Shown here piece after piece: positions 52,373 through 61,518 of a stretch of 64,000 nt of DNA. Below the pieces are notes generated by a model. The model was not told the origin of the DNA, searched no databases, and saw nothing but the letters and a program-made list of their open reading frames with translations. The translations under genes and the position numbers were made by a program. Source of the DNA: Bacillus sp. B1-b2 (GTDB lineage: Bacteria > Bacillota > Bacilli > Bacillales > Cytobacillaceae); the NCBI RefSeq assembly GCF_009183415.1, contig NZ_WEHU01000008.1:142655-206654 (forward strand), in the 5' to 3' direction. Positions within the stretch are counted from its first letter, which is position 1, and the number at the start of each line of letters is the position of its first letter.

Positions 52373-53946
52373 AGCTTGTAGAGAAAGTATCATTTTCTCT
52401 ACAATTTTTTTGTTTTTTTATGGATTTTGGAACTTATTGGCTCTATTTTTTTTGGGGGGTTCAAAGAAAAAGACTCTAAAATGCATCTATCCAAGCTTGG
52501 ATAGATGCATGGCAATTTTCTTTATGTTCTGACAGGCAGCTGTCATTAATACTTGTTCCGCTGCCTTCTGTTTACCGCGTAACCGACAGTAGCGAAGCCC
52601 ATGCAGTTCTTTTGAATCTGCGAAGCTTCGCTCTACTTTTTCTTTTCTAAATTTATAAAGAACCTTTCCAGATTTAGAAAGACGATTTAACCGAATCTTC
52701 TCCTTATTTTCTTCCCAAATATGACGTGTTACTATTTTTGTATGGTTTTTTGAACGCGTGCATTGGGAAAGAAAGGGACAACTTTTACATTTTTTAGCGT
52801 CTGATTTGTATTCGCGATATCCTTCGCGAGTGGTTGTTCGATAGGGTAGTGTCTGACCATTTGGACAAGTGTAACAATCTGCTTCTTTATCATAGGTGAA
52901 TTTCCATTTTGGAAAGAGCCCTTTTACTGGGCTATACCTTCTGTGTGCGATGACACCAAAAATATTTCGTTCTATGATTCCTTTACAAATAGGGTTCGTT
53001 AAATAACCAGAATCCAAAGCAACAGCTTCCACATTAAATTGGAAACGTTCGATTTGACGATCAAGACGATTTAAGTATGGGACAGAATCATGAACATTTC
53101 CTGGCGTAACAAAGGCATCCGTAATGATATTAAACTTCATATCTGTTGTGCGGTAATCTAAATAACAGAACATCTCTTGTTTATTATCACGGGACATAAA
53201 GCCACAATCAGGATCCGTTGTACTGACCCGAATTTCCTTCGTTTCCTCCACTTCCACCTTCTTCTTGAGGGGCTTTTTTCCGTGCGCAACCCGATCCTCC
53301 TCAATGGCTTTATCTAACTCTTCCACATATTCACGTGTTTCCACTTTCACCGTTTCTCTGGTGTATTTATGTTTATTGGCATTCGCTTTTAAGTGAGTAG
53401 AGTCGGTAAACAAAACTCTTCCACCAACCATTTTATGATTGATCGCCAAAAGAACAAGTTCATCGAAAATATCTTGAAAGACAGTGGTATCCTTAAATCG
53501 ATTACAACGATTCCAGCTAATAGTAGAATGATGGGGAATAGCATCAGAAATTTTCAGGCCAAGGAACCAACGATAAGCGAGATTTACTTGGATTTCCCGT
53601 TCCAGTTGTCTTTCCGAACGAATACCATATAAATAACCAATAAACATCATTTTAAATAAAATCAAGGGATCTAAAGATGGTCGACCATTGTCTTCGGAAT
53701 AATAGGGACGGACTTTATCGAGGATAAAAGAAAAATCAATGTGTTTATCAATTTTTCGTAAGAGATGATTAGCTGGAACAAGTTCATCTAAAAGAACAAA
53801 TTCTACTTCATTTTGAGTATGGGAACGGGTATTTAACATTTAAACCACCAACCTATATTAGATAAGTATATTATATCAAATTACCGCGGTGAATAGATAA
53901 AGTAAAAACAAAAAAATTAAAGGCTGTCGAGGTTTCTCGACAGCCT
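52373..53946 (-). mobile_element. IS1182-family insertion sequence
   Basis: A 1574-bp element between two copies of the 31-bp palindrome, carrying one transposase. The two outer ends are related inverted sequences: AGcTTGTAGAGAAA on the left and AGGCTGTCGAGAAA on the right (read inward), each forming a short hairpin, followed by AATTTTTTTGTTTTT. IS1182 elements are known to target palindromes and to give long or variable target duplications. The element looks intact. Confidence 0.85.
52487..53839 (-). CDS. IS1182-family transposase
   Basis: A 450-residue DDE transposase. It opens with the N-terminal domain [21 protein letters not shown] and contains [10 protein letters not shown] and C-terminal [18 protein letters not shown] segments of the IS1182 type, as well as a cysteine cluster ([12 protein letters not shown]). 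The start is preceded by GGTGG. No stops or frameshifts are present, so it may be active. Confidence 0.92.
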   Translation of the reverse strand: MLNTRSHTQNEVEFVLLDELVPANHLLRKIDKHIDFSFILDKVRPYYSEDNGRPSLDPLILFKMMFIGYLYGIRSERQLEREIQVNLAYRWFLGLKISDAIPHHSTISWNRCNRFKDTTVFQDIFDELVLLAINHKMVGGRVLFTDSTHLKANANKHKYTRETVKVETREYVEELDKAIEEDRVAHGKKPLKKKVEVEETKEIRVSTTDPDCGFMSRDNKQEMFCYLDYRTTDMKFNIITDAFVTPGNVHDSVPYLNRLDRQIERFQFNVEAVALDSGYLTNPICKGIIERNIFGVIAHRRYSPVKGLFPKWKFTYDKEADCYTCPNGQTLPYRTTTREGYREYKSDAKKCKSCPFLSQCTRSKNHTKIVTRHIWEENKEKIRLNRLSKSGKVLYKFRKEKVERSFADSKELHGLRYCRLRGKQKAAEQVLMTAACQNIKKIAMHLSKLG

Positions 53947-53977
53947 GAGGGAATGATTCATAAAGAATCATTCCCTC
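53947..53977. repeat. right copy of the 31-bp palindromic target duplication
   Basis: Identical to 52342-52372. Its outer flank (TTTAGCTT) pairs with AAGCT outside the left copy, so the uninterrupted site was a longer terminator hairpin of the yqeM operon. Confidence 0.85.
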
Positions 53978-53990
53978 TTTAGCTTATATT

Positions 53991-54737
53991 TTATTTTTTC
54001 TTACAAAAGAAGAAAATTCTTTCGGATTCTTCTTCAATAAGACCTTCTGTGAAATCAGCCTCTATTTTCTGAATGCTAAACCCACTTTGCTTTAACCACT
54101 CTTTATATTGATCAATAGGATATGTTCTTTGTAAATGAACTTCATCATATCGGCGGTACATGTCCGTTTCTTCGTCTAGTTGAAAAAAGCTTAAGTCATG
54201 TTCTACACTATTTGGATATTCCCCTTCATAGCATTGCCAAATTAGACTTATATCCTCATCATTAACAGCATATGTTTGATTAATAAACAGTGAATTCATC
54301 TTGTACAAAGAGTGAACATCAAAAACAAATAGTCCATTATCATCTAGATATTTGTGAACAGCCTTAAATGTATCTACAACCTGTTGTTCTGTTTCTAAAT
54401 AATTTAAGGAATCGCAACATATACAAATGATATCAAACATAGGAAGTCCCTCAAGCTCAGACATATCTTGTTCTAAATAAAAGATAGACTCCCCTGCTTC
54501 TGACGTTTTAGCTTGAGCAACACTAAGCATATCCTCCGATAAATCCACACCAGTTACTTGAAAACCAGCTTGAGATAGCTTAATGGATAATTCTCCTGTT
54601 CCACAAGCAAGGTCTAACAAATGATTACCTTTTACTTGATAATCCTCTGATGCCTTTTTTATTGAATCTACCCATTCACCATATGGTACATCACTCATGA
54701 GATGATCATATAGATAGGCAAACTTTTCATAGCTCAT
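53991..54737 (-). CDS. yqeM: class I SAM-dependent methyltransferase YqeM
   Basis: A 248-residue methyltransferase with motif I LLDLACGTGEL near residue 42, post-I VDLSEDML near 64, and FDIICICCDSLNY near 100. The substrate is unknown; the cluster suggests an RNA or ribosome target. The ATG overlaps the rsfS stop by one base. It is the last gene of the yqeG-yqeM operon, with its terminator now split by the IS. Confidence 0.9.
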   Translation of the reverse strand: MSYEKFAYLYDHLMSDVPYGEWVDSIKKASEDYQVKGNHLLDLACGTGELSIKLSQAGFQVTGVDLSEDMLSVAQAKTSEAGESIFYLEQDMSELEGLPMFDIICICCDSLNYLETEQQVVDTFKAVHKYLDDNGLFVFDVHSLYKMNSLFINQTYAVNDEDISLIWQCYEGEYPNSVEHDLSFFQLDEETDMYRRYDEVHLQRTYPIDQYKEWLKQSGFSIQKIEADFTEGLIEEESERIFFFCKKK

Positions 54738-55090
54738 TAATTAATGACGCTTTCGATATTTTCAATAGGTGCGTCTCCCCATAATCTCTCTAAGTTGTAG
54801 TATAATCTTTCATCACGATGGAAAACGTGAACAATTACATCTCCTAAATCAACTAAAATCCATTTTGCTTCATTATAGCCCTCTAAGCGCTTAATGGAAT
54901 ATCCTAATTCACCACATTTTTCTTTAATTTCATTTGCAATAGCTTGTACTTGCTTATCAGAATTACCATGACAAATAACAAAATAATCTGAAACCAGGGA
55001 AATTCCTTTCATATTTAAAGCTACAATATTTTCTGCTCTTTTATCATCAGCTGCTTTTACAGCAGTCATTAAAACTTTACGTTCATCCAT
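54737..55090 (-). CDS. rsfS: ribosome silencing factor RsfS
   Basis: A 117-residue RsfS (YqeL) that binds L14 and blocks 30S-50S joining under starvation. Family segments: SLVSDYFVICHGNSDKQVQA-type and WILVDLGDVIVHVFH. It follows yqeK by four bases, with GGAGG upstream. Confidence 0.96.
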   Translation of the reverse strand: MDERKVLMTAVKAADDKRAENIVALNMKGISLVSDYFVICHGNSDKQVQAIANEIKEKCGELGYSIKRLEGYNEAKWILVDLGDVIVHVFHRDERLYYNLERLWGDAPIENIESVIN

Positions 55091-55094
55091 TTAA

Positions 55095-55661
55095 TCAACC
55101 TCCAGATTTTTTACTATAATAATTATAAGTATCTACACTTAGTGGAAAGACGGCACGATTATTTCTTATTAAATATATAATCGTATTCTTAACTGCCTGA
55201 AAAAATGCCTTGTCCAAGTTTTCTTTCGCTAATTCTCTTACCTCATTCACACCAGGAAAATCTCTACCTGGTTCAATATAATCAGCAAGATAAATAATCT
55301 TCTCTAACAAACTCATATTCGGCTTTCCTGATGTATGAAAACGAATCGCACCTAAGATATCTTCATCTATAATTCCCGCTTCTTGTTCCACTAAATAAGC
55401 ACCTACTGGAGCATGCCATAACTCCGAGTGAAACAACAAAAGATTAGGATCCATATTTTGCTCTACTATCACTTGCTTCATTTCATCCAACGGTCGAAAT
55501 TTAGCATAATCGTGAAAGATAGCAGCTAATTCTGCTTTTTTTTTTACTTCTCCATATCTTTCAGCAAGATTAATGGCAGTATCCATAACACCAATTGTGT
55601 GAATATAACGTTTCTCCGTAAGCTGTTTTTTCACTAAAGCTAATGCATCCTCACGATTCAT
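55095..55661 (-). CDS. yqeK: HD-domain nucleotide hydrolase YqeK
   Basis: A 188-residue HD protein: H near 21 (HTIGVMDTA), HD near 49 (FHDYAK), and later histidines (HSELWHAP, RFHTSG). YqeK-type enzymes hydrolyse Ap4A symmetrically to ADP. The ATG lies inside the end of nadD (11-bp overlap), so translation is coupled. Confidence 0.93.
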   Translation of the reverse strand: MNREDALALVKKQLTEKRYIHTIGVMDTAINLAERYGEVKKKAELAAIFHDYAKFRPLDEMKQVIVEQNMDPNLLLFHSELWHAPVGAYLVEQEAGIIDEDILGAIRFHTSGKPNMSLLEKIIYLADYIEPGRDFPGVNEVRELAKENLDKAFFQAVKNTIIYLIRNNRAVFPLSVDTYNYYSKKSGG

Positions 55662-56220
55662 ATAAACGGTACTCCTTTATATAACGCTCCACTTCATCCC
55701 TAACTAAATAGGAAATAGTCTTACCAGATTCAATCCTATTACGAATAAGATTAGATGAAATATTTACATCAGGTACTTCTACATAATCAACATCAAAGCT
55801 TGTTTCAAGTTGATAATTAGGACGATTCACACTAATGAATTTTACCAATTTCATTAGTTCATCGATTTTATGCCATTTTGGTAAATACTCTACCATATCA
55901 GCACCAACGATAAAATAAAAGTCTATTTCTGGATACTCTTCTTTTAGCACTTTTATTGTATCAAATGTATACGATTTTCCTTTTCTATTCAACTCAATTG
56001 TTTGAATAAGGAACTTTTCATAACCACTGATTGCAAGTTTAAGCATTTGAACTCTCTGTTCATTCAGAACACTTACTGTCTTTATTTTATGTGGTGGCTC
56101 TTGATTTGGCATAAACCATATTTCGTCCAATTCTTTCGCATGGAGTACCTCATTTGCTATGATAAGATGGCCAATATGTGGAGGATCAAACGTTCCACCT
56201 AATATTCCTACTCGTTTCAT
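55651..56220 (-). CDS. nadD: nicotinate-mononucleotide adenylyltransferase NadD
   Basis: A 189-residue nucleotidyltransferase with GGTFDPPHIGH near residue 8 and the C-terminal ISSNLIRNRI motif near 157. It makes deamido-NAD. The start is the ATG at 56220, eight bases after GAGG; the longer frame from 56307 is not supported. Confidence 0.97.
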   Translation of the reverse strand: MKRVGILGGTFDPPHIGHLIIANEVLHAKELDEIWFMPNQEPPHKIKTVSVLNEQRVQMLKLAISGYEKFLIQTIELNRKGKSYTFDTIKVLKEEYPEIDFYFIVGADMVEYLPKWHKIDELMKLVKFISVNRPNYQLETSFDVDYVEVPDVNISSNLIRNRIESGKTISYLVRDEVERYIKEYRLYES

Positions 56221-56242
56221 AGTACTCGCCTCTTCTACTGAA

Positions 56243-56536
56243 TTAAGATGGTAATACGATTGTTTTATTTTCTTTTGATTCTTTATACAATACAATGGTA
56301 TGTCCAATTAATTGTACAAGCTCACTTTTTGTACCTTCTGCTAATTCTTGTGCAACTTGATTTTTATCTTCTTCGCAATTTTGTAGGATGCTGACCTTTA
56401 GTAATTCTCTTACTTCAAGTGCCTCACCTATTTGTTTTATCATATTCTCATTTACTCCACCTTTTCCCACTTGGAATATAGGGTTTAAATGATGAGCTTT
56501 TGCTCTTAAAAATCTTTTTTGTTTACCTTTTAACAT
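56243..56536 (-). CDS. yhbY: RNA-binding protein YhbY (CRM domain)
   Basis: A 97-residue CRM-domain protein with the GxxG-type motif QVGKGGVNENM near residue 24 and LVQLIGHTIVLY at the end. It binds pre-50S particles in other species. GGAGG precedes its ATG, four bases after aroE. Confidence 0.94.
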   Translation of the reverse strand: MLKGKQKRFLRAKAHHLNPIFQVGKGGVNENMIKQIGEALEVRELLKVSILQNCEEDKNQVAQELAEGTKSELVQLIGHTIVLYKESKENKTIVLPS

Positions 56537-56540
56537 GTAT

Positions 56541-57368
56541 TTATCCTCCTAATTGTCGTAACACACTTGCTCTCATTCTTTCTGTATCAGGAAAGAATCC
56601 CTGCCATTTTTCAAATGCTAATGCGCCTTGAAATACAAACATATCTATACCATTTTGGATATTAGCACCTTTTTCCTTTGCACATGTTAGCATCTTTGTT
56701 TGCAAAGGGTTATATATGATATCACTTACAAATGCGTCTTTATTGATATTATCTACCTCTAACGGTGACTCTACTATATTCGGAGACATCCCAATGGAAG
56801 TGGTTTGTATGACAAGGGAATACTCTCCTAAACGTTTCTCAGCCTCGTGTATGCTTAATATCTTAGTATCAACAGCAAATGGACACTCTTCTTTTAAAGC
56901 TATAGCTTTCTCCATCGTCCTGTTACAAATATCTATCCATTTTACACCATCATATGCTAATGTAAAATAAATTCCTCTTGCAGCACCACCAGCACCTATA
57001 ATCAAGACCTTTTGTTCACTTAAATCAGGTATTTGCTTTTTTAGTGCTTGTAGATAGCCATTTCCATCTGTATTATAACCAATCCACTTTCCATTTTCAC
57101 AAACTACTGTATTAACTGCGCCAATAGCTTTACTTAAAGGATCTAATTCATCTAGAAATGGAATAATATCTGTTTTATGTGGTACGGTAACATTAAAGCC
57201 ATTCACGTTCCTATCTCTTAAGCCCATTAGGCCTTGCTCTAGCATACCCCTTTTAATATGATACCGCTCATAGTTGGCATCTAATCCATAGTGCTGAAAA
57301 AGATCATTATGCATAGCTGGTGACATAGAATGCTTAATAGGATCACCAATAACCACATATTTTTTCAT
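56541..57368 (-). CDS. aroE: shikimate dehydrogenase
   Basis: A 275-residue AroE with substrate motifs SMSPAMHN near residue 13 and NVTVPHK near 59, and the NADP loop GAGGAARG near 128. It reduces 3-dehydroshikimate. The ATG at 57368 is eight bases after GGGAGAG; the GTG at 57374 falls in that site. It is between yqeH and yhbY. Confidence 0.97.
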   Translation of the reverse strand: MKKYVVIGDPIKHSMSPAMHNDLFQHYGLDANYERYHIKRGMLEQGLMGLRDRNVNGFNVTVPHKTDIIPFLDELDPLSKAIGAVNTVVCENGKWIGYNTDGNGYLQALKKQIPDLSEQKVLIIGAGGAARGIYFTLAYDGVKWIDICNRTMEKAIALKEECPFAVDTKILSIHEAEKRLGEYSLVIQTTSIGMSPNIVESPLEVDNINKDAFVSDIIYNPLQTKMLTCAKEKGANIQNGIDMFVFQGALAFEKWQGFFPDTERMRASVLRQLGG

Positions 57369-57464
57369 TCTCACTCTCTCCCTAGCTTGAAATTATTAAT
57401 CAGTTTTCTTTTCTTCTATTTACGAAAGCTGAACAAATAAATCTATAAGAAGATACTTTACTTT

Positions 57465-58568
57465 TTAAATTAATGATCTCCTTAATAGAGCATGTACCCC
57501 TTTAGGCACATAAACAGATACTTGAATATTTGGTTCATTAACTGTTATCCAGCCTAATCCTGAAAACACAATATCCGTCTTAGGCTCTTTAATAGTGAAA
57601 TCATGTCGAACAAGTTCAGGGAAATCTTCTAACTGCTCTGGTCTTGGAGGAGTTAGTAACTCTCCAACATGTTTCTCATATAATGAATCAGCATTATCTA
57701 ACTTTGTACGGTGAATATTAATCCCATTGGAGAAATAACAAACAAAGCTACTTCGTTGTCCTTTAACAAAATCAAAGCGTGCAAGTCCACCAAAGTACAG
57801 TGTTTGTTGCTCATTTAATTGGAAGATCATTGCTTTAATTTCTTTTTTAGGAGTAATAACCTTTAAATCTCTTTTATCAATAAAATGGGCCATTTGATGA
57901 TGATTAATAATCCCTGGTGTATCCACTAAGAACTTACCATCTGAAAGTGGAATTTCTATTACATCCAATGTTGTACCAGGAAAATGAGACGTTGTTATGA
58001 CATTCTCTTCACCAGACACTTCTTTAATAATTCTATTGATAAAAGTAGATTTTCCTACATTAGTACAACCTACAATATAAACATTTTTACCGTTTCTATG
58101 GTAGTCAATTGCCTCAAGCACCTCTTTAATATTCTTTCCTCTTTCAGCACTAACTAAATAAACATCCTCTGGTCTTAAACCTAAATCCTTAGCTTCCTTC
58201 TTCATCCAGTTAACCACTTTTTGTTGCTTAACTGATTTAGGAAGAAGATCTACTTTATTTCCTACTAGAAGAACTTTATTCTTTCCAGTAAATCGATGTA
58301 AGCCAGGTAACCAGCTACCATTAAAATCAAAGATGTCTACAATCTTTACAATAAGACTATCACTTTGTCCAATTTCATTTAATATTTTTAGGAAATCATC
58401 ATCTGTTAAAGATACATCTTGTACTTCATTATAATGCTTTAATCGGAAGCATCTTTGGCAGATAACCTCTTCCTTCTCTAATGAAGAAGGAGGCGCATAT
58501 CCTAGCTCCTCTTTATTCTCTGTTTGAATGGCCACTCCACAGCCAATACAATGAATTCTTTCTGTCAC
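57465..58568 (-). CDS. yqeH: ribosome biogenesis GTPase YqeH
   Basis: A 367-residue circularly permuted GTPase. The N-terminal zinc finger (CIGC...CQRC, about residues 6-40) is followed by G4 NKVD (about 104), G5 SAERG, then G1 GCTNVGKS (about 167) and G3 DTPG (about 216). It acts in 30S assembly. It starts with GTG at 58568 after GGGAGG, three bases past yqeG. Confidence 0.97.
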   Translation of the reverse strand: MTERIHCIGCGVAIQTENKEELGYAPPSSLEKEEVICQRCFRLKHYNEVQDVSLTDDDFLKILNEIGQSDSLIVKIVDIFDFNGSWLPGLHRFTGKNKVLLVGNKVDLLPKSVKQQKVVNWMKKEAKDLGLRPEDVYLVSAERGKNIKEVLEAIDYHRNGKNVYIVGCTNVGKSTFINRIIKEVSGEENVITTSHFPGTTLDVIEIPLSDGKFLVDTPGIINHHQMAHFIDKRDLKVITPKKEIKAMIFQLNEQQTLYFGGLARFDFVKGQRSSFVCYFSNGINIHRTKLDNADSLYEKHVGELLTPPRPEQLEDFPELVRHDFTIKEPKTDIVFSGLGWITVNEPNIQVSVYVPKGVHALLRRSLI

Positions 58569-58571
58569 TTA

Positions 58572-59087
58572 TTAATCCTCCCAAGTTAATTTGCCGTTTT
58601 TTCTAAACCAATTTAATATTCTTCTTTCAATTTTTCGGTTAATTCTTGTCATAAATCCATCTGTCTGAGCAACAGGAACCACTAGTATTGTATGAAAACC
58701 ACCACGATTTCCTCCCAATACATCTGTTAACAGCTGATCTCCAATAACTACTGCTTCTTCCTTTTTTATTTCCATTTGGAAAATAGCCTTCTTAAAAGCT
58801 CTTACTAATGGCTTTCTTGCTGCGAAAATAAAAGGAATTTGTAATGGGGTAGAAAAAGCACCAACTCTATCTTCATTATTATTTGATACGATTGTCACTT
58901 TAATGTCATGACGTTGCATTTCCGCAAACCATTCTATTATTTCAGGAGTAGCAAGCGGTCGATCCCATTCCACTAACGTATTATCTAAATCAGTAATAAT
59001 TCCCTTTATCCCTTTTTCTTTCAGACTAGCAGGGGATATTTCTAATATACTTTTTACAAATTGATCTGGTAAAAATTGATTAAACAT
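58572..59087 (-). CDS. yqeG: HAD-superfamily phosphatase YqeG
   Basis: A 171-residue HAD-IIIA phosphatase. Motif I DLDNTLVEW near residue 31, motif II VSNN near 66, motif III GDQLLTD near 115. The substrate in bacilli is not settled; related eukaryotic enzymes act on phosphatidylglycerol phosphate. It is the first gene of yqeG-yqeM, with GAGGTG upstream. Confidence 0.93.
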   Translation of the reverse strand: MFNQFLPDQFVKSILEISPASLKEKGIKGIITDLDNTLVEWDRPLATPEIIEWFAEMQRHDIKVTIVSNNNEDRVGAFSTPLQIPFIFAARKPLVRAFKKAIFQMEIKKEEAVVIGDQLLTDVLGGNRGGFHTILVVPVAQTDGFMTRINRKIERRILNWFRKNGKLTWED

Positions 59088-59387
59088 GATTAATACACCT
59101 CTCTAAGGTAATCCTTTATGTCATTAACAGCCATGCTTATAAATATTGTTCTATTATAAAAACATATAGTACATTTCTATTTTTTCGGAATGGTAGTTTA
59201 TTACTCAAGTTTAGTTTGACATAATTTCGCTATCTTAAGTCTACTGATTATTTTGCTCTTTCTAAGAAGTACTAATTAATACACGAAAATAATATTATAC
59301 CTTTTTCTAGCCTTGAAGAATAGAATATGACGGTTTTTTTTATCTAGACAGAAAAAGTTTTCGACAAAATACGCATATTTCAACAAT

Positions 59388-59486
59388 TGTGGATAAACTT
59401 ATTCACATAATACCCTTTGTATTATATATATCCCGCCCACTTTTTAACAATATAATCACAGGTTATCCACTAATAATTGTGGATAA
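59388..59486. promoter_or_regulatory. cluster of four DnaA boxes upstream of sda
   Basis: TTATCCACA on the minus strand at 59396-59388 and 59486-59478, TTATTCACA on the plus strand at 59399-59407, and TTATCCACT (one mismatch) at 59463-59471. They lie 240-340 bp before sda, whose B. subtilis counterpart is switched on by DnaA. The rest of the 59088-59727 gap is AT-rich with no gene seen. Confidence 0.8.
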
Positions 59487-59487
59487 C

Positions 59488-59501
59488 AGAACAGTTGTTC
59501 T
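59488..59501. promoter_or_regulatory. SOS-box-like palindrome next to the DnaA boxes
   Basis: AGAACAGTTGTTCT has perfect six-base arms around GT and resembles the Bacillus LexA site CGAACRNRYGTTYG, with mismatches at the outer bases and one inner base. It abuts the last DnaA box. Confidence 0.35.
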
Positions 59502-59727
59502 AAGTGTTTATTTTTGGTAAAGTAAGGTTACATAATAAATATTGAAAATACTTCCAAGATGATATAGAAAACAGATTGTTCATAAAAGTATCTAATTGTT
59601 TCCATTGAATATATGATATAGAACATTCTCCATACACTTACTTTACACAAAAACAACGTAAAACAGTATTTCTTTCAAATATAGCAAATAATACTATTTT
59701 TTTATAATGAATGGAGGTGTTTCTGGC

Positions 59728-59868
59728 ATGCGGAAATTGTCAGATGAGTTATTAATTGAGTCTTATCATAAAGCAAGGGAACTCGACCTAAGTCCCGATT
59801 TTATCCGTCTCATTGAAACAGAGATTCACCGACGGTCTTTAAGTAATAAAATAAAAGTTTCTTCTTAA
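59728..59868 (+). CDS. sda: sporulation checkpoint inhibitor Sda
   Basis: A 46-residue helical hairpin: [20 protein letters not shown], then [13 protein letters not shown]. It matches Sda, which binds the KinA dimerisation helices and stops phosphate flow to Spo0A when replication is unfinished. GGAGGTG lies eight bases before the ATG. The DnaA-box cluster upstream agrees with the known DnaA control. Confidence 0.95.
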   Translation: MRKLSDELLIESYHKARELDLSPDFIRLIETEIHRRSLSNKIKVSS

Positions 59869-59877
59869 AACATAGAC

Positions 59878-59979
59878 AAAGAAGCTGTCTATCAGCAAGT
59901 AAACTCCACTAATCTTTCGTAGGATATCCGATCCCTCTCTGTAGATTATGTGCGTAGTAACTTGAATCACAGCTTTTTT
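59878..59979 (+). terminator. multi-helix structured terminator after sda
   Basis: AAAGAAGCTGT (59878-59888) pairs with ACAGCTTTTTT (59969-59979), leading into a T9 run. Inside, CAAGT pairs with ACTTG (59896-59900, 59960-59964) and CAC-TAATCT pairs with AGATTA-GTG (59907-59915, 59943-59952). This is more elaborate than a normal terminator and could be a small RNA or 3' control element. Confidence 0.6.
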
Positions 59980-59997
59980 TTTATTTATCTTTAAAAG

Positions 59998-60786
59998 CTA
60001 TTTTGACCTTAACTCACCAATTATCTCACCAATTTTAACTTTGTATGGAACAGATTGTAATGGATTACGTTCAAATGAATCCTTTTCAAAGAGTAAAACT
60101 ACGGTGGAACCAAAAGAAAAATATGCCATCTCTTCCCCTTGAATAAGTTTATTTCCTTGATGAGATAATACAATAGAATTGATAAACATCGCTCCTACTT
60201 TCACCATACAAATATGAGAATGGAAGTCTGTATGTATTTCAGTAGCTGTTCGATAGTTCTTAGATAAAGTATCCTTACCCCATCTTAATCCATATTTATT
60301 TACTGGATAAGACTTTGATCCTAATGACCATTGCTTTGTAATAGAGCCCGAAACAGGACTATGTATACGATGATAGTCACTTGGACTTAAATACAATACC
60401 ATAAATTGTCCGTCTGTATACTTATCTACCAGTTGTTCATTTCCTAGCATTTCGAGTATAGAATAAGACTTTCCTTTTACGATTATCCTTTTTTCCCTGT
60501 TTATTTCCCCACAGTCCTCTATGACAGCGTCAACAGGACTAATCACTTTATTTGGAGAGTGAGGAAAGGATCTAGCATCATCTTTGAGCTTCCTAATAAA
60601 AAATTCATGTAAGCTCTTATATTCCTTTAATGATTGCTGCATTTCATCTACATTTATTTTATACATCTTTGCAAAAGAAGGAATGATAACTTGACTACTT
60701 TTAGAATAGGCAAATTTCTTTATTAAGTATGAGCTCCATTTTCCATTTGTTAGCTCAATTAGAGAACGATAAATAGCTTCTTTCAA
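59998..60786 (-). CDS. psd: phosphatidylserine decarboxylase proenzyme
   Basis: A 262-residue pyruvoyl enzyme. The autocleavage motif FGST near residue 229 gives the pyruvoyl from Ser. SPVDAVIEDCG and YLSPSDYHRIHSP are further family segments. It converts phosphatidylserine to phosphatidylethanolamine. TTG at 60786 follows GGGGG by nine bases and gives the usual length; the frame from 60825 is longer than expected. It is divergent from pssA. Confidence 0.94.
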   Translation of the reverse strand: MKEAIYRSLIELTNGKWSSYLIKKFAYSKSSQVIIPSFAKMYKINVDEMQQSLKEYKSLHEFFIRKLKDDARSFPHSPNKVISPVDAVIEDCGEINREKRIIVKGKSYSILEMLGNEQLVDKYTDGQFMVLYLSPSDYHRIHSPVSGSITKQWSLGSKSYPVNKYGLRWGKDTLSKNYRTATEIHTDFHSHICMVKVGAMFINSIVLSHQGNKLIQGEEMAYFSFGSTVVLLFEKDSFERNPLQSVPYKVKIGEIIGELRSK

Positions 60787-60834
60787 TAAAACAATCCCCC
60801 AAAAAGTGAAATTTTTCTTTACCAATATTCATAT

Positions 60835-60863
60835 TTTACATTAGAATTATATATTATTATATA
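60835..60863 (+). promoter_or_regulatory. sigma-A promoter of pssA
   Basis: TTTACA (60835-60840), a 17-bp spacer, then TATATA (60858-60863), about 42 bp before the ATG at 60905. Confidence 0.6.
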
Positions 60864-60904
60864 AAAAAGTGTATGAATGCATTTTCATACTAGGAGTGAA
60901 TAGG

Positions 60905-61444
60905 ATGTCTTTACAAGGAGTCTTAGAATCAACGAAAAAAAAATGTAAGACACAATTAGCTAATGCACTTACATTAACAAACATTTCTCTTGGGGCTTTT
61001 GCCATTATCCATACAATAAAAGGAAATTTGGAGTTAAGCCTTTTACTAATTTTTATTGCTGCTTTAGCAGATAGACTAGACGGTATGGCAGCTCGGAAAT
61101 TCCAAATTGAATCTGAGCTTGGTAAACAGCTGGATTCAATGAGTGATATCATTTCTTTCGGTGTTGCGCCAGCCCTTTTAATTTACCAAGCAGGATTAGC
61201 TCCACTTGGCGCATTAGGTGCTTTTTGTACTGTGTTGTACATGGTTTGCGGAGCCTTCCGTTTAGCTAGATTCAATATTACAGAAAGCAGCGGTTATTTT
61301 ACAGGTTTACCTATTACTGCTGCAGGTTGCATATTAACACTTAGTTTTTTAGGGAATACTTTTTTCTCCCCTCTAGTTTACTTACTTTTATTAGTAGTAT
61401 TATCCTTCCTCATGATTGGAAACTTCAGATGGAGAAAAATATAG
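60905..61444 (+). CDS. pssA: CDP-diacylglycerol-serine O-phosphatidyltransferase
   Basis: A 179-residue membrane enzyme with the CDP-alcohol phosphotransferase motif DGMAAR-x8-G-x3-D-x3-D near residues 59-83, and about five membrane helices. It makes phosphatidylserine, the Psd substrate. The ATG at 60905 follows AGGAG by eight bases, preferred over the frame from 60869. Confidence 0.94.
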   Translation: MSLQGVLESTKKKCKTQLANALTLTNISLGAFAIIHTIKGNLELSLLLIFIAALADRLDGMAARKFQIESELGKQLDSMSDIISFGVAPALLIYQAGLAPLGALGAFCTVLYMVCGAFRLARFNITESSGYFTGLPITAAGCILTLSFLGNTFFSPLVYLLLLVVLSFLMIGNFRWRKI

Positions 61445-61455
61445 CTTTGTTATAA

Positions 61456-61499
61456 AAAAGGAGATCTCGCTCTATTTCAGATAGACGAGATCTCCTTTT
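61456..61499. terminator. terminator between pssA and pepF
   Basis: A 14-bp stem AAAAGGAGATCTCG with its complement and an inner TCTAT/ATAGA stem. It serves the convergent pssA (+) and pepF (-) ends. Confidence 0.9.
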
Positions 61500-61518
61500 C
61501 TATATAATGTCACAATTA

